In this document: positions 41,206 through 51,964 of the stretch, one piece after another
Numbering within the stretch: the stretch's first letter is position 1
Layout of the letters: each line of letters starts with the position of its first letter
Assembly: GCA_946811695.1 (NCBI GenBank)
Contig: OX328123.1
Location: 17,326,213-17,390,212, forward strand
Direction of reading: 5' to 3'
Origin: Gonocerus acuteangulatus
Taxonomy: Eukaryota; Arthropoda; Insecta; Hemiptera; Coreidae
DNA: 64,000 nt
Notes under the pieces: model-generated
Databases searched by the model: none
Told to the model about the DNA's origin: nothing
What the model saw: only the letters and a program-made list of their open reading frames with translations
Program-made: the position numbers and the translations under genes

Positions 41206-43173
41206 ATATTTTATGATATTATCAAATTAACGCACCATAGCATTTCAATTATGCGATCCCCTATTTGAACGAAAATTTCTTGTATGCTGGTATTTTTTAT
41301 AGGACCGGCCAGAGAGTGCATGCGTTTTTTTGGGTGGGGGGGCATTGTGTAAAATAGTGTGAATGAAATAGAATTTAAGATTTTAATCAAACAATGGTTA
41401 TAGTTTTCTTCATTATTAACAATTTCTCGCCATCTTACAGGTACCTCTTAAATTTCATTGCTGTAGAAATATTCTGGTTACAAACAAATTTCAAAGTTCA
41501 GTCATCCTCTTTAGAATTTCAAGTACAAACTACAGGAATACTGTAGTATATACACTGCAGAACTAACAGCTATCTGCAACGCTCTGTATAAAAAAAAATA
41601 AATAAAATCTCATCCTTAGTTTAAGACAAGATTATAATAAGTCTTAGTTTAAACTATGATTGTCTTAGTTTTAGACAATAATTATAATAATTTTTAAATT
41701 TTAAGGTATATGCCATATTTTGTAAGTTTTAATATATGTATGCTAATTTGTAAGTTTTAAGACAATAATTTGTAATAACCAATTAGTACGCACAGAAGTT
41801 TAGTATTAGTAATATACTAGCTATATAGAATAGTATAATTTATCATAAGGAAAAAAAAAACTAAACACGAAGAGCCCAAAAAACTACACATAACACCCAA
41901 ACTCATACAAATCTCAAAATTAAATCAAAATTAGATAAACAAATCAATTTTTAGGACAGGATCTTTATTAACCAATCGGCTGTCAAAAATTTATCTTTTC
42001 AAAAGAGACATATTTGTCCTTGAAATAGACCTGAATGGGGTGAAACAGACCTCGGATTGGAATTCAGCGACCCTCAAAACAATGGAAGCTCTATTTATTT
42101 CTTCTTAAACGACTTCATACGAAATTTTATCATCAAATTCCCTTAAACCTGACGCGATTGGGTGAAACGGACTCCGGATTCGGATAGAGCCTGTCGAAAT
42201 ACATAAGAATATGTAGTCGCTACAAATGCAAAGTATCGAATCTGAAAATCACGTCTTTTCAGAGTGGAAAAGCATTTATTCATAACTTTTTTTTTTTTTG
42301 TACAGTCAAATATTCGGCAGATTTGACCTTTTGATAGTGGAATACTTTCCCTTTAATAGAGTGATCTAAGATTCAAGAATTTGCCGTTCATAAGTCCAGC
42401 AGAAATTTGTAAAGATTGACAATGAAAGATGCAGTTTTTCACATTCGTTACTTTGCATTTGTATCGACGATATGTATGGTGTCTTTGGAAAATACCAATT
42501 TTTTATTTTATGTGCCTGTGTAATTAAATTGACTGGAACGGAGTGCATCATATTAAATTTGTTTAAATAATTTTAGACCGTTCTTACACTTATGGTATGG
42601 TTACCACATACGCTATTAATTTGTATCCCCAGAGATATAAAATTCCCAACACGAAAACAAAAAAATAACATTGTTAATATTCATTTTATATGGGTACTTA
42701 TATATGTCCGAAGTTTAAAAAAATTTGTGACAGACTGACTAATACATTAGTTAACCGAAGATAAGTGCGAAAGACTCGAAATCTTATTGGTCTACTAGGG
42801 AGTAGCAAATCACATGTATGATTTTAATATTATAGACTTACCTAATGGTTATTGATGTTTATTGCTCTTAAATCTTGAAGACAATTATAGGTTATATGGA
42901 ATTACCTCATTCAGTTGATAACTTCACGTAGACATTACACCAAACACCAAATCACTATATAACGACACTACACACTGATCGCCGACACCACACTGAAAGC
43001 AACCAGCGTCTCTAACCTCCCACCATCTCGTATCTCAGGGACTCCTTTATCATTCCTCTCAAGGAAACCTGTCGGCACATTCATCATACTGGAATCCATA
43101 ACTTATGGATTTCTCACTATATACTATATATCAAAATACTGTATCTTAGATAATAAGATAAATAATTCCAAAA
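41206..43173. other. no gene seen
   Basis: About 2 kb of AT-rich sequence with no recognised family. A G-rich patch TGGGTGGGGGGGC is at about 41330, and inverted TTAGTTTAAGAC/GTCTTAGTTTAAAC pieces lie at 41617-41660. Confidence 0.45.
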
Positions 43174-43207
43174 GGGGTCTCCAGTGGTCTAGTGGCTAGC
43201 GTCTTAG
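43174..43207 (+). mobile_element. SINE-1 head fragment
   Basis: GGGGTCTCCAGTGGTCTAGTGG with the A box, then GCTAGCGTCTTAG; similarity ends there. Only the first third of the tRNA-like head is present. Confidence 0.6.
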
Positions 43208-43639
43208 TGCCCGCCGGCGCAAAGTGGTCAAAAATAGTCAAAAAGTGCTCAAAACTTGATCTTTTGAAGTATTTTCTCCGAACCCATTCACCTTAAATAT
43301 ATGTTAAATACCTCGTGAGAGTGTCATTTCTTGAGTTTTAGGCCCCCACCGTTGATTGCAGGACGGTGGTTAATCATTGAAGTACTGTAAATAATATATT
43401 TCTTTATAGATTATTACATCCTGTATATAAATACATCTGGTAATATAATATATGATACAATATGAGGGTTCTGTGCTCAAGATCTCCCAACTTCATCCTC
43501 GATTCACGCCAGAAAGACGCTCAGATCACGTTGAGAGGTGCCTACACAAGCTCCCTTCTGCTCCGACCAGAGGCTGAAGTCGAAGAGAGATCGGTGAGCC
43601 ACAGAAAATTGTCGCACTTGAACAAAGAGAAAGCCATTG

Positions 43640-44000
43640 CTAACACTTCACTTGGTCACTACAGCACATCTCTAGGCAAATGTCTTTTGAGTCGCCTCGG
43701 TGGAGAGAGTGGGTGTGTGGCACTTGATAGGGAGAGGACTTCAGGATTTTGATGAGCGGAAAGTTTAGGATGGAAACGTTGGAATCTGGATAATACAACA
43801 TCATTATACGAGTGGGATATTGAGGTCTTTATGGAGGTTGAGGTTGGAAACGTAGAAGGGAGCATCGACTATTGTTCTTAGGACCTTGCATAGGAATGCT
43901 TGAATGCGTCTGATGTTCGATGTTTTCGCAGTTCCCCATAGTTCTGAACCGTATGTCCAAATGGGTTGCAGTAGTGATTTGTAAATGATCAGTTTGTTTT
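43640..44000 (-). pseudogene. jockey-like LINE ORF2 fragment
   Basis: The minus strand reads LIIYKSLLQPIWTYGSELWG, then IQAFLCKVLRTIVDAPFYVS and NLNLHKDLNIP, the conserved end of jockey reverse transcriptase. A frameshift then leads to RRLKRHLPRDVL and a stop at 43659. The coding DNA runs at its upstream end straight into the 17-bp satellite: the codons before 'NKLIIYK' read HLSTE, which is the satellite unit itself. Confidence 0.8.
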
Positions 44001-44824
44001 CAGTACTTAAATGTACTTCAGTACTTAAATGTACTTCAGTACTTAAATGTTTTCAGTACTTAAATGTTTTCAGTACTTAAATGTTTTCAGTACTAAAATG
44101 TTTTCAGTACTTAAATGTTTTCAGTACTTAAATGTCTTCAGTACTTAAATGTTTTCAGTATTTAAATGTTTTCAGTACTCAAATGTTTTCAGTACTAAAA
44201 TGTTTTCAGTACTTAAATGTTTTCAGTACTTAAATGTTTTCAGTACTTAAATGTTTTCAGTACTTAAATGTTTTCAGTACTTAAATGTACTTCAGTACTT
44301 AAATGTACTTCAGTACTTAAATGTTTTCAGTACTTAAATGTTTTCAGTACTTAAATGTTTTCAGTACTAAAATGTTTTCAGTACTTAAATGTTTTCAGTA
44401 CTTAAATGTCTTCAGTACTTAAATGTTTTCAGTATTTAAATGTTTTCAGTACTCAAATGTTTTCAGTACTAAAATGTTTTCAGTACTTAAATGTTTTCAG
44501 TACTTAAATGTTTTCAGTACTTAAATGTTTTCAGTACTTAAATGTACTTCAGTACTTAAATGTACTTCAGTACTTAAATGTTTTCAGTACTTAAATGTTT
44601 TCAGTACTTAAATGTTTTCAGTACTAAAATGTATTCAGTACTTAAATGTTTTCAGTACTTAAATGTCTTCAGTACTTAAATGTTTTCAGTACTTAAATGT
44701 TTTCAGTACTTAAATGTACTTCAGTACTTAAATGTACTTCAGTACTTAAATGTACTTCAGTACTTAAATGTACTTCAGTACTTAAATGTTTTCAGTACTT
44801 AAATGTTTTCAGTACTTAAATGTA
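43986..44824. repeat. 17/18-bp satellite array with higher-order structure
   Basis: Units TTTTCAGTACTTAAATG (17 bp) and TACTTCAGTACTTAAATG (18 bp). Variant units (ACTAAAATG, TATTTAAATG, ACTCAAATG, TCTTCAG) recur in the same order near 44091-44200 and 44364-44470, about 273 bp apart, so blocks of about 16 units have been copied as a whole. The array resumes after the SINE at 45040-45115 and again at 46831-47024. Confidence 0.9.
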
Positions 44825-44986
44825 GGGGTCACCCGTGGTCTATTGGCTAGCGCCTTGGATTCATAAGCGGGAGATGGTGGGTTCGATTCCCACCTCCGGC
44901 AGGAATTTTCTCATCTCAGGGCTCGCTGGGAAAATTCCTCGCTGTACCCTGGATGTCGGCGCTAATGACCTAGATGTAGATGTGCC

Positions 44987-45039
<53 letters not shown>
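44825..45039 (+). mobile_element. SINE-1 copy inserted in the satellite
   Basis: GGGGTCACCCGTGGTCTATTGG head, B box GGTTCGATTCCC, body, tail GGCGCTAATGACC...GTGCCGT and poly-A of about 50 nt. GTACTTAAATG-type satellite sequence on both sides provides the flanks, so a target duplication cannot be separated from the satellite period. Insertion postdates array growth. Confidence 0.9.
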
Positions 45040-45042
<3 letters not shown>

Positions 45043-45115
45043 CTTAAATGTTTTCAGTACTTAAATGTTTTCAGTACTTAAATGTTTTCAGTACTTACAT
45101 GTATTTCAGTACTTT
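45040..45115. repeat. 17-bp satellite, continuation after the SINE
   Basis: Four further units (GTACTTAAATGTTTTCA) ending at about 45115 with decaying TACATGTATTTCAGTACTTT. Confidence 0.9.
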
Positions 45116-45797
45116 ACTCATTGAAGTACTAGAAACGAAGAAAATTTCCCAAATCCTCATGTACCAAAATCGTTCCTTCAACTTAACTTTTTCAGACCGA
45201 TAAGGTTGACGCATGTTTTTCTTGTTTTAATTGGATGTTCGAAGGGCAAAACAAATATTTTTGTATTTTTCGAATCGCCTTCATGGACGGGGATACTGGA
45301 AAAGTCCAAAATATACCCGTATCAAATTTCGTTTTGTCATATAGCTTTTGCGTCTCTCTAATTTCGGGCTTAAATATTCCGTGGGCATGTATAGAAAGAC
45401 CCCAGACTGAAATTAGCTGCATAAACCTACCTACTTCTGTGCTAGAGGTGAACGAACTCGGTAAATGACTAACAGACAGACGCGCGTTATCTCTATGTAA
45501 ACATTGGAATCAAATCGAAAACGGATTTTTTTTTTTTTTTTTGCAGTACCTACTCAAGTAAGTGTTGACTGCAAGAAATGTCTGAAGTGATCCGAATGAG
45601 AATTCGTGTCCTAGTTGAAATATTGTTGAATTCAAACGAGAAAAGTGTACTTTCGTTACCAATAGCCGATGAGCATATTTCGTTACTCCTACGGAAATTA
45701 TCTGAAACTGTTGTGCGGAAATTTAAAAAAAAGTTGGCTGAGATAGGAGCAGATTTTTTTTTTTTAATTGGTTTTGACCCCCTGAGCCCAGCGGATT
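45116..45797. other. no gene called
   Basis: Two frames (77 aa at 45235-45468, 98 aa at 45578-45874) are open but show no known domain. The second runs into the 62-bp repeats. GTAAATGACTAACAGACAGACG near 45461 recalls the sequence after the (TA)n in HINEs and suggests transposon origin. Confidence 0.3.
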
Positions 45798-45983
45798 GCA
45801 GTTCAGGATTAGGATGTTTGTTTATGGGTAATAAACAGCTATATTATTATGCCCAGAGTGCAGTTCAGGATTAGGATGTTTGTTTATGGGCAATAAACAG
45901 CTATATTATTATGCCCAGAGTGCAGTTCAGGATTAGGATGTTTGTTTATGGGCAATAAACAGCTATATTATTATGCCCAGAGT
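45798..45983. repeat. 62-bp tandem repeat, 3 units
   Basis: Units start at 45798, 45860 and 45922 (GCAGTTCAGGATTAGGATG...TTATTATGCCCAGAGT), differing at about one position. A fourth partial unit starts at 45984. Confidence 0.9.
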
Positions 45984-46147
45984 ACAGTTCAGAGGCGGGG
46001 GCGACCACAAAAAAAAAAAATTTGTCATGTGAGTGACATCAATACCTTCATTGTAGTTATAAGACTGGTAAGTGTGCACAATTTCAGGTTTCTAAATCAA
46101 CAATATCAAATGTTATTGAGTTTTCAGCGCTTTTTGACCACTATGCG

Positions 46148-46262
46148 GCGGCAGGAATTTTCTCATCACACGGCTCGTTGGGAAAATACCTCGCTGCACC
46201 CTGGATGTTGGCGCTAATGGCCTAGTTCTCGAAGCGTCGTAAAAAGTAAAAAAAAAAAAAAA
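46148..46262 (+). mobile_element. SINE-1 copy, 5'-truncated
   Basis: Starts in the body (GGCAGGAATTTTCTCATC) and contains the CTGGATGTTGGCGCTAATGG tail with CGTCGTAAAAAG and poly-A. The tRNA-like head is missing. Confidence 0.8.
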
Positions 46263-46830
46263 TAATGATTCCCAAAACTTGTCCAAGAACTTCGTTATAG
46301 TGCAGCAGAGAAGGGCATTATTAAATGTTTTTGTTATTCAATAATCATTAAAATAAATTTTTATTGAATAATAATTTATTTATACATCCACTGATTCATT
46401 TTTTATTCTATAAACAACAAGGTTGACTCATTATTCAATAAATTTTTATTGAATAAGAATTTATTCATTTATTCATACATTGATTTTTTTTCATTTAATG
46501 AATAATTAATTATTTTTCATTCTTCATTCATTATTTTTATACTTTTAAAATAATGTGGTTCATGGAACAACAAACTCAGTTTCTTTAAGTTCAGTAAAAA
46601 ATATCACGGGCGATAATCTGGGTTCTTCAATTTTTGCCCGATCACTTATTGAATTATAACGATTTTTTGACCGATTATCGATGGATTTTTTAATAGTAAA
46701 TTAATAATGTTTTACCATTTTCGAAAAAAATAATACTTCTTAAAATTCCTACGTAGGTACTTTACTGGAATTAACCTTCTTCTTTCGAAATAATTTTAGT
46801 TTTTGTTTCAAGAATAAAAATTGCCGCCTG
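46263..46830. other. AT-rich DNA
   Basis: Repeated TTATTGAATAA/TTTATTCATT motifs (46320-46560) resemble the arms of the hAT-type palindrome at 12.6 kb and may be a remnant of that family. No gene. Confidence 0.35.
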
Positions 46831-47024
46831 CAGACTACTTCAGTACTTAAATGTACTTCAGTACTTAAATGTTTTCAGTACTTAAATGTTTTCAGTACTT
46901 AAATGTCTTCAGTACTTAAATGTTTTCAGTACTTAAATGTTTTCAGTACTTAAATGTTTTCAGTACTTAAATGTACTTCAGTACTTAAATGTTTTCAGTA
47001 CTTAAATGTTTTCAGTACTTAAAT
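46831..47024. repeat. 17/18-bp satellite, distal block
   Basis: About 11 further units of the same satellite, 1.7 kb from the main block, ending ACTTAAATAAATAATAATATG. Confidence 0.9.
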
Positions 47025-47239
47025 AAATAATAATATGATACTTATGTTTTATTTTTAGGGCATTTCTTATTTAGGTTAGAATGAAGCAGTATGTAATGTC
47101 AAACGAAAATCCGAGTTGGAGCACGAATTGCTCAGTATTACCTTCACATGAATTCTGCCCAATGTTATGAATATTTAACTTTTTTGGTGTATATATAATA
47201 TATAAGTTAGAGTACATATCGCAATTTCAGCCATTCCTC

Positions 47240-47451
47240 AGTTATAGCAGCATCTTGACACCCATCACATTGCTGAGACAGGCAGGAAAGGATTAGCTAT
47301 ATAAAGCCACCTCCCCAGCCTGTCACAGCTCATTCAGTCACCTGTCAGTCTGTCACATGTTTATCTAAATTTTTGATTTATGTAATTATACACTTGTGCT
47401 GTATTTTACCAATAAAGTTTTTTTTAGTCATTCCGTGTACCGAGTATCTAA
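47240..47451 (+). repeat. 5' LTR
   Basis: Begins AGTTATAGCAGC and ends GTATCTAA. A TATATAAA promoter element lies at 47298-47305, initiator-like TCAGTC motifs at 47334 and downstream, and a polyadenylation signal AATAAA at 47411-47416. At 212 bp it is short for this class. Boundaries are set by comparison with the 3' LTR and are uncertain by a few bases. Confidence 0.9.
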
Positions 47452-47452
47452 T

Positions 47453-47470
47453 TGGCGCCCGAACCGAGTT
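47453..47470 (+). promoter_or_regulatory. primer binding site, tRNA-Lys-like
   Basis: TGGCGCCCGAAC matches the complement of the 3' end of tRNA-Lys for 12 bases, one base after the inferred LTR end; beyond that the match is lost (CGAGTT). Confidence 0.7.
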
Positions 47471-47830
47471 GGCACTTGTGAGTACGGACTATAAGCTCGG
47501 GAATTTTATGCGAGATTTGGAAACATAAGAAACGGATCTCTGATTTTCCCTTTGCCGTCCGGAAGTAGAAGTCTTCAGGAGGATCCGAAGGAATAGCAGG
47601 AACTGCAACAGGATCTGGAAGCCCTTCAACACGAGCGATATTTTGATATCACCAGCCACAACCCTGTGAACTTCAAGATACAGCACGGAACTTAGAAGAA
47701 CTGAGGTAGAGATACTTCACACTTGTATTTTTACATTCTAAGACTAACATTAATTTTAAATTTTTCTTTCTATTCAATTTGTTCTCAATTATTTTTAGTT
47801 GTTTAATATATATTTTCACAATTTCGCTTT

Positions 47831-48985
47831 ATGACAACTCTTAGCGACAGACTATTATTACACCGAAATATTGACCCTAACAGCACGATAGAAATGACAG
47901 AAACACAACCCACAATGACCTATTGCATGACTAAAGAAGACTACGGACATATCCCTAACTTTGACGGACATCCAGAGGACTTAATATTTTTTACGAACGC
48001 TGTACAGGAAACATTCGATACGGTTTGTACTCCAAATAATACCTTTTGCGTTCAAAATCATGCCCGCCTACTTAGTATTGTTAAGTCCAAACTATTAGGA
48101 CAGGCAAGAGACTGTCTCCTTTCCCATACATTTGTTGACATACCGAAATTAATTCTTTACTTAAAACAAAGTTTCAAGGACTCACGTACCATCGAACAGC
48201 TTTCGACACAAATTTTTAATATGAGACCATTCCCAAAGGAACACCCACTTAAATACATTAATCGAATTTCCAAAATTCGTTCCTTAATTTTAGCTAGGGT
48301 CCATATGGAAGACTCCATAAAGGACAAAAATAGTTACATTCGCGTAAAGGATTCCGAAATTAATTATTTCATCAAAAACCAACTCCCACCAGCACTCTGC
48401 GACTTTTTGAGCCACTTACGACTCGACACTTTAGACGACCTGCGTAACGCCATACATAATGAGGCTTCACACATCCTCGAGCGGTTATACAGGACTGACA
48501 GACCTGAATACCACCACAGGCCTCCTTATAAACCCAATAAACGACATTTCTCACCCCCTGACAGACCCTTTTATCAATCCAATTCCTATCGTCATCGAGA
48601 CTATTATCCACCTCCTCCCAGAGAACCCTATAGTTACGAACATGTCGATAATCAACACGATTTTCGACCTCCCAGAACGGACATGCCTCCTAAACCATCC
48701 CATTATGCACATAATACTCCCATACACAACAAACCATGGGACTTACATAGACAAGAACAATATTTTCAAGGACGGTCACCACACCCGAAACACGTTTCCC
48801 AAAACACAGTATCCATGCGAACGGTACGAACAGGACAAGTTAACCATGTAGAACATGCAGACATACGTAACCTACAAACTCAATACACTTCTCTAGAAGC
48901 GACTGTCCAGAATATGGCTGCGAAACTTGATCATTTTTTAGACTTAGGTCGGCCCAACGCCAAACCACCCCCGAACATACACTAG
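47831..48985 (+). CDS. Gag-like polyprotein (384 aa)
   Basis: It would form the capsid of the retroelement particle in the cytoplasm. The first ATG after the PBS leader is at 47831. The N-terminal half has a capsid-like pattern starting at FDGHPEDL (about residue 45) and LLGQARDCL. Residues 225-330 are rich in proline, histidine, arginine and tyrosine (PPYKPNKRHFSPPDRPFY) and probably bind RNA; no CCHC zinc knuckle is present, as in many errantiviruses. The last 40 residues look like a coiled coil (LQTQYTSLEATVQNM). The frame is intact. It overlaps the pol frame, which is reached by -1 frameshifting near its 3' end. Confidence 0.85.
   Translation: MTTLSDRLLLHRNIDPNSTIEMTETQPTMTYCMTKEDYGHIPNFDGHPEDLIFFTNAVQETFDTVCTPNNTFCVQNHARLLSIVKSKLLGQARDCLLSHTFVDIPKLILYLKQSFKDSRTIEQLSTQIFNMRPFPKEHPLKYINRISKIRSLILARVHMEDSIKDKNSYIRVKDSEINYFIKNQLPPALCDFLSHLRLDTLDDLRNAIHNEASHILERLYRTDRPEYHHRPPYKPNKRHFSPPDRPFYQSNSYRHRDYYPPPPREPYSYEHVDNQHDFRPPRTDMPPKPSHYAHNTPIHNKPWDLHRQEQYFQGRSPHPKHVSQNTVSMRTVRTGQVNHVEHADIRNLQTQYTSLEATVQNMAAKLDHFLDLGRPNAKPPPNIH
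48934..48940 (+). promoter_or_regulatory. -1 ribosomal frameshift site (T TTT TTA)
   Basis: In the gag frame the codons are CAT TTT TTA, giving the canonical slippery heptamer T_TTT_TTA. The -1 frame is blocked by TGA at 48928-48930 just upstream and is open from there through protease, so the shift must occur here or shortly after. A possible downstream stem pairs TTAGGTCGG (48944-48952) with CCGA (48971-48974) and CCTAA (48987-48991). That stem is weak and is an inference. Confidence 0.8.
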
Positions 48986-50994
48986 CCCTAACTGAGAGTT
49001 TACCCTCCTTCACAGACCACAAGGACAAGACTTGGCTTATTGATACAGGCTCCACTCAAAATTATATACATCCAAGTGCTTTACCTGTTGGCACTCAAAT
49101 ACAATCAGAAGATTTTATTGTCAAAACACCAGTAGGCAGCGAAAAGGGAAGCCAAAGTGCTATGATTAACCTTGCGCCATTTCTGGGTCTCGACAATAAT
49201 CTCTGTGTGAAATTTTTAATATTTCCCTTTAGTTATAAGTATGATTTTTTGTTGGGTTATAATACCCTCAATGACACAAAAAGTGTTTTAGATTTAAATA
49301 ATGGCATTATTAAGCTATTTGACGGTCATGTAATAATTAAAAATAATAAAATATGTAACATTCATGATATTAACCATATGGATAAAAACGAAGTAAAAGA
49401 AGTGCTACGGACAAATCACTTAGCCGAAAAAACGAAGCAAAGATTAATTTCCTTGATTTCAAAATACCCTAAAGTTTTAAAAAAGGAAACCGAACCGTTA
49501 CCACCGCCTACCTTGTTGAAACATAAAATTATTACCAAAACGGAAAAACCAATTTATGCGCGAAATTATAGATTCCCGGCACATTTTAAAGATGATGTGG
49601 ACAAAGAGATAGAAAAACTTTTAAAAACCGGCATTATAAGGGAGAGTAATTCACCGTACAATGCTCCTCTTTGGGTTGTCCCGAAGAAATTGGATGCCAG
49701 TGGGAAGAGGAAAATTCGGCTTGTTATAGATTATCGGAAATTAAATGCTGAAACAATTCCGGATAAATATCCCCTTCCATATATTGACGATGTTTTAAAC
49801 AAACTTAGTGGATCTAAATTTTTTTCAACTATCGATCTGGCTAGCGGATTCCACCAAATACCTCTAGACGAAGACTCGATACCAAAAACTGCCTTCAGCA
49901 CTGACAAACTACACCTGGAATTTGTTCGGATGCCATTCGGCATCTGTAATGGTCCCCCTACTTTCCAAAAAGTAGCTAATGCAGCTATAGCTAATTTGCC
50001 AAATTGTGCGGTTTACATTGATGATATTATAATATTTTCAAAAACAGAAGACGAACATTTTACACACATAGAAAACGTGTTACAACGACTCTCTCAATAT
50101 AACTTAACGATACAGCTCGACAAAACTGAATTTTTTCAAACTGAATTGGCCTTTTTAGGACACATCGTATCTCAGGACGGACTTAGACCTAATCCCGATA
50201 AAATCCAGGCAATTGTAGACTTTCCCGTTCCAAAAACTGAAAAAGAGATAAGACAATTCTTGGGACTTTCTGGTTATTATAGGAAATTTATCAAAGGTTA
50301 CGCGGATATTTCTAAACCACTCACTCAGGCTTTAAAAGCTTCCGAACCTGTTCATCCTCATTTACTTCAAACCAGTGTTCAAAAAATAAAAGACCTTATA
50401 ACCAACGCGCCAATCTTAGGATATCCCGACTTTAACTTACCGTTTATATTGACTACTGATGCAAGCAACTTCGCTCTTGGCTCCGTTTTATCCCAAATAT
50501 CAGAAGGGAGGGAACATCCCATTGCGTTTGCTTCACGCACGTTGTCTCCAACCGAACAAAAATATTCAACAATTGAAAAAGAGCTATTAGCAGTTGTTTG
50601 GGCTTGCTCTCATTTTAAACCATATTTATATGGAAAGCGTTTTACTCTTCAAACGGATCATAAGCCCCTTACGTGGATTTTTACAATGAAAAATGCAAAT
50701 AATCGCCTTATGAAATGGATATTTCATTTGTCCGAATTTGAATTTGATATTAAACACATCCAGGGGAAAAGTAACGTAGTAGCTGACGCATTATCACGGA
50801 AGCATGGACACACATGCATGGCAATCGACACGGACATAGAGGACATACTTAACGAACCTTCCACGTCACAGGTAATTATTGACCCGGATTACGAGGCATT
50901 AATTGATCAATTAGAGGACGTTCGTGAAAATCGACAAAACGAAAGTGACTTAGAGACCATACATTCCCAGGAATCTTCAAACCAACAGGTCTGA
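48940..50994 (+). CDS. Pol, part 1: protease, reverse transcriptase, RNase H (ends at premature TGA)
   Basis: About 684 codons in the -1 frame relative to gag. It starts with an aspartic protease (WLIDTGSTQNY; DTG at 49042-49050). The reverse transcriptase follows (about 49500-50250) with LVIDYRKLN, TIDLASGFHQIPL, MPFGICNGP and catalytic YIDD at 50014-50025. RNase H (about 50400-50800) shows TTDASNFALG, YSTIEKELLA, TLQTDHKPL and SNVVADALS. An ATG at 49162 lies inside protease and is not the true start. Translation stops at TGA 50992-50994; the same frame then continues into integrase. The TGA is most simply a disabling mutation. Confidence 0.9.
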   Translation, partial: RLRSAQRQTTPEHTLALTESLPSFTDHKDKTWLIDTGSTQNYIHPSALPVGTQIQSEDFIVKTPVGSEKGSQSAMINLAPFLGLDNNLCVKFLIFPFSYKYDFLLGYNTLNDTKSVLDLNNGIIKLFDGHVIIKNNKICNIHDINHMDKNEVKEVLRTNHLAEKTKQRLISLISKYPKVLKKETEPLPPPTLLKHKIITKTEKPIYARNYRFPAHFKDDVDKEIEKLLKTGIIRESNSPYNAPLWVVPKKLDASGKRKIRLVIDYRKLNAETIPDKYPLPYIDDVLNKLSGSKFFSTIDLASGFHQIPLDEDSIPKTAFSTDKLHLEFVRMPFGICNGPPTFQKVANAAIANLPNCAVYIDDIIIFSKTEDEHFTHIENVLQRLSQYNLTIQLDKTEFFQTELAFLGHIVSQDGLRPNPDKIQAIVDFPVPKTEKEIRQFLGLSGYYRKFIKGYADISKPLTQALKASEPVHPHLLQTSVQKIKDLITNAPILGYPDFNLPFILTTDASNFALGSVLSQISEGREHPIAFASRTLSPTEQKYSTIEKELLAVVWACSHFKPYLYGKRFTLQTDHKPLTWIFTMKNANNRLMKWIFHLSEFEFDIKHIQGKSNVVADALSRKHGHTCMAIDTDIEDILNEPSTSQVIIDPDYEALIDQLEDVRENRQNESDLETIHSQESSNQQV

Positions 50995-51963
50995 ATTATT
51001 GATGACCCCCATAAACCTGTAAATGTAGAAAAACACCAAATTCTAATCGAACGTGGTGGAAAGAAAATTGAATTGACGAAGCCTTTTAATAAAAATCGAT
51101 ACTATATTGAGACGGCTTATCCTTTTAAATCGGACTTAGACGAAATTTTATTGGAAATTTTAAAACCTAATACCACTTACGGAATATATTGCGAACCCAG
51201 GGTGGAAACAGTTAGAGCTGAATTTGATGGTATTTTTAATAAAATCTCGGCTTTAGTTCAAGAAAAGTACCCTTCCATAAAAATTAAGCGATATAAGACT
51301 AAATGCATTGACATACTTTCTGACGAAGAACAACGCGACCTTATCTCTGACTATCACATTAGTAAATCCCACCATAGAGGAGGAATGGAAACGTATAACA
51401 GACTTAAACGTAGCTATTATTTCCCTCGTATGAAAGATAAAATTATGGACTATGTAAATAAATGTGCCACCTGTCGTAAGACCAAGTATGAAAGAAAACC
51501 AATTAAAACCAAATATTGCGTTACTTACACACCTGACTCACCTTTCGAGGAACTTATGATGGACACACTTCACTACCAATCGAAATATATAATAACAATA
51601 CACGACACCTTTTCTAAAAGATTATTTACCCGACTCGTACCTCAATGTAATGCTGTTAATGTACTACACACTCTAGAACACTATCTGGAACAGTTCCCTA
51701 AGCCCAAGCTTATCCGAATGGATAATGGCAAAGAATATGATAACAATCTAATTATCAATTTCCTAGAATCTTTGAATATAGAAAGCCATTTTACAACACC
51801 AATGCACCCTAATTCGCTTGCCTTGGCTAATCGTACACACTCGACCCTAATCGAGATTCTTAGAGCAATTAAAGAAGACGACAGTACACTAAGTCTGGAC
51901 AGACTAGTCAGACTAGCAACTATAACTTTTAACAATACTATAAACAAAAATCTAAACGAATGA
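50995..51963 (+). pseudogene. Pol, part 2: integrase (continuation after TGA, broken by a frameshift)
   Basis: In frame with part 1. The zinc-binding domain has H (51355), H (51370), C (51463) and C (51472). The catalytic core has D in MMDTLHY (51562-51564) and D in IRMDNGKEY (51721-51723). The position expected for the catalytic glutamate, exactly 36 residues after the second D, is AAT (Asn, 51829-51831) in ALANRTHSTL. The frame ends at 51961-51963; coding character resumes one base out of frame, so a small indel lies at about 51950-51963. No active integrase can be made from this copy. An ATG at 51073 is internal. Confidence 0.85.
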
Positions 51964-51964
51964 G

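Noticed and set aside
45235..45874. Two frames (77 and 98 codons) as a small gene pair
   Set aside because: No domain or signal recognised; the second frame runs into a 62-bp tandem repeat, and nearby motifs suggest transposon origin.
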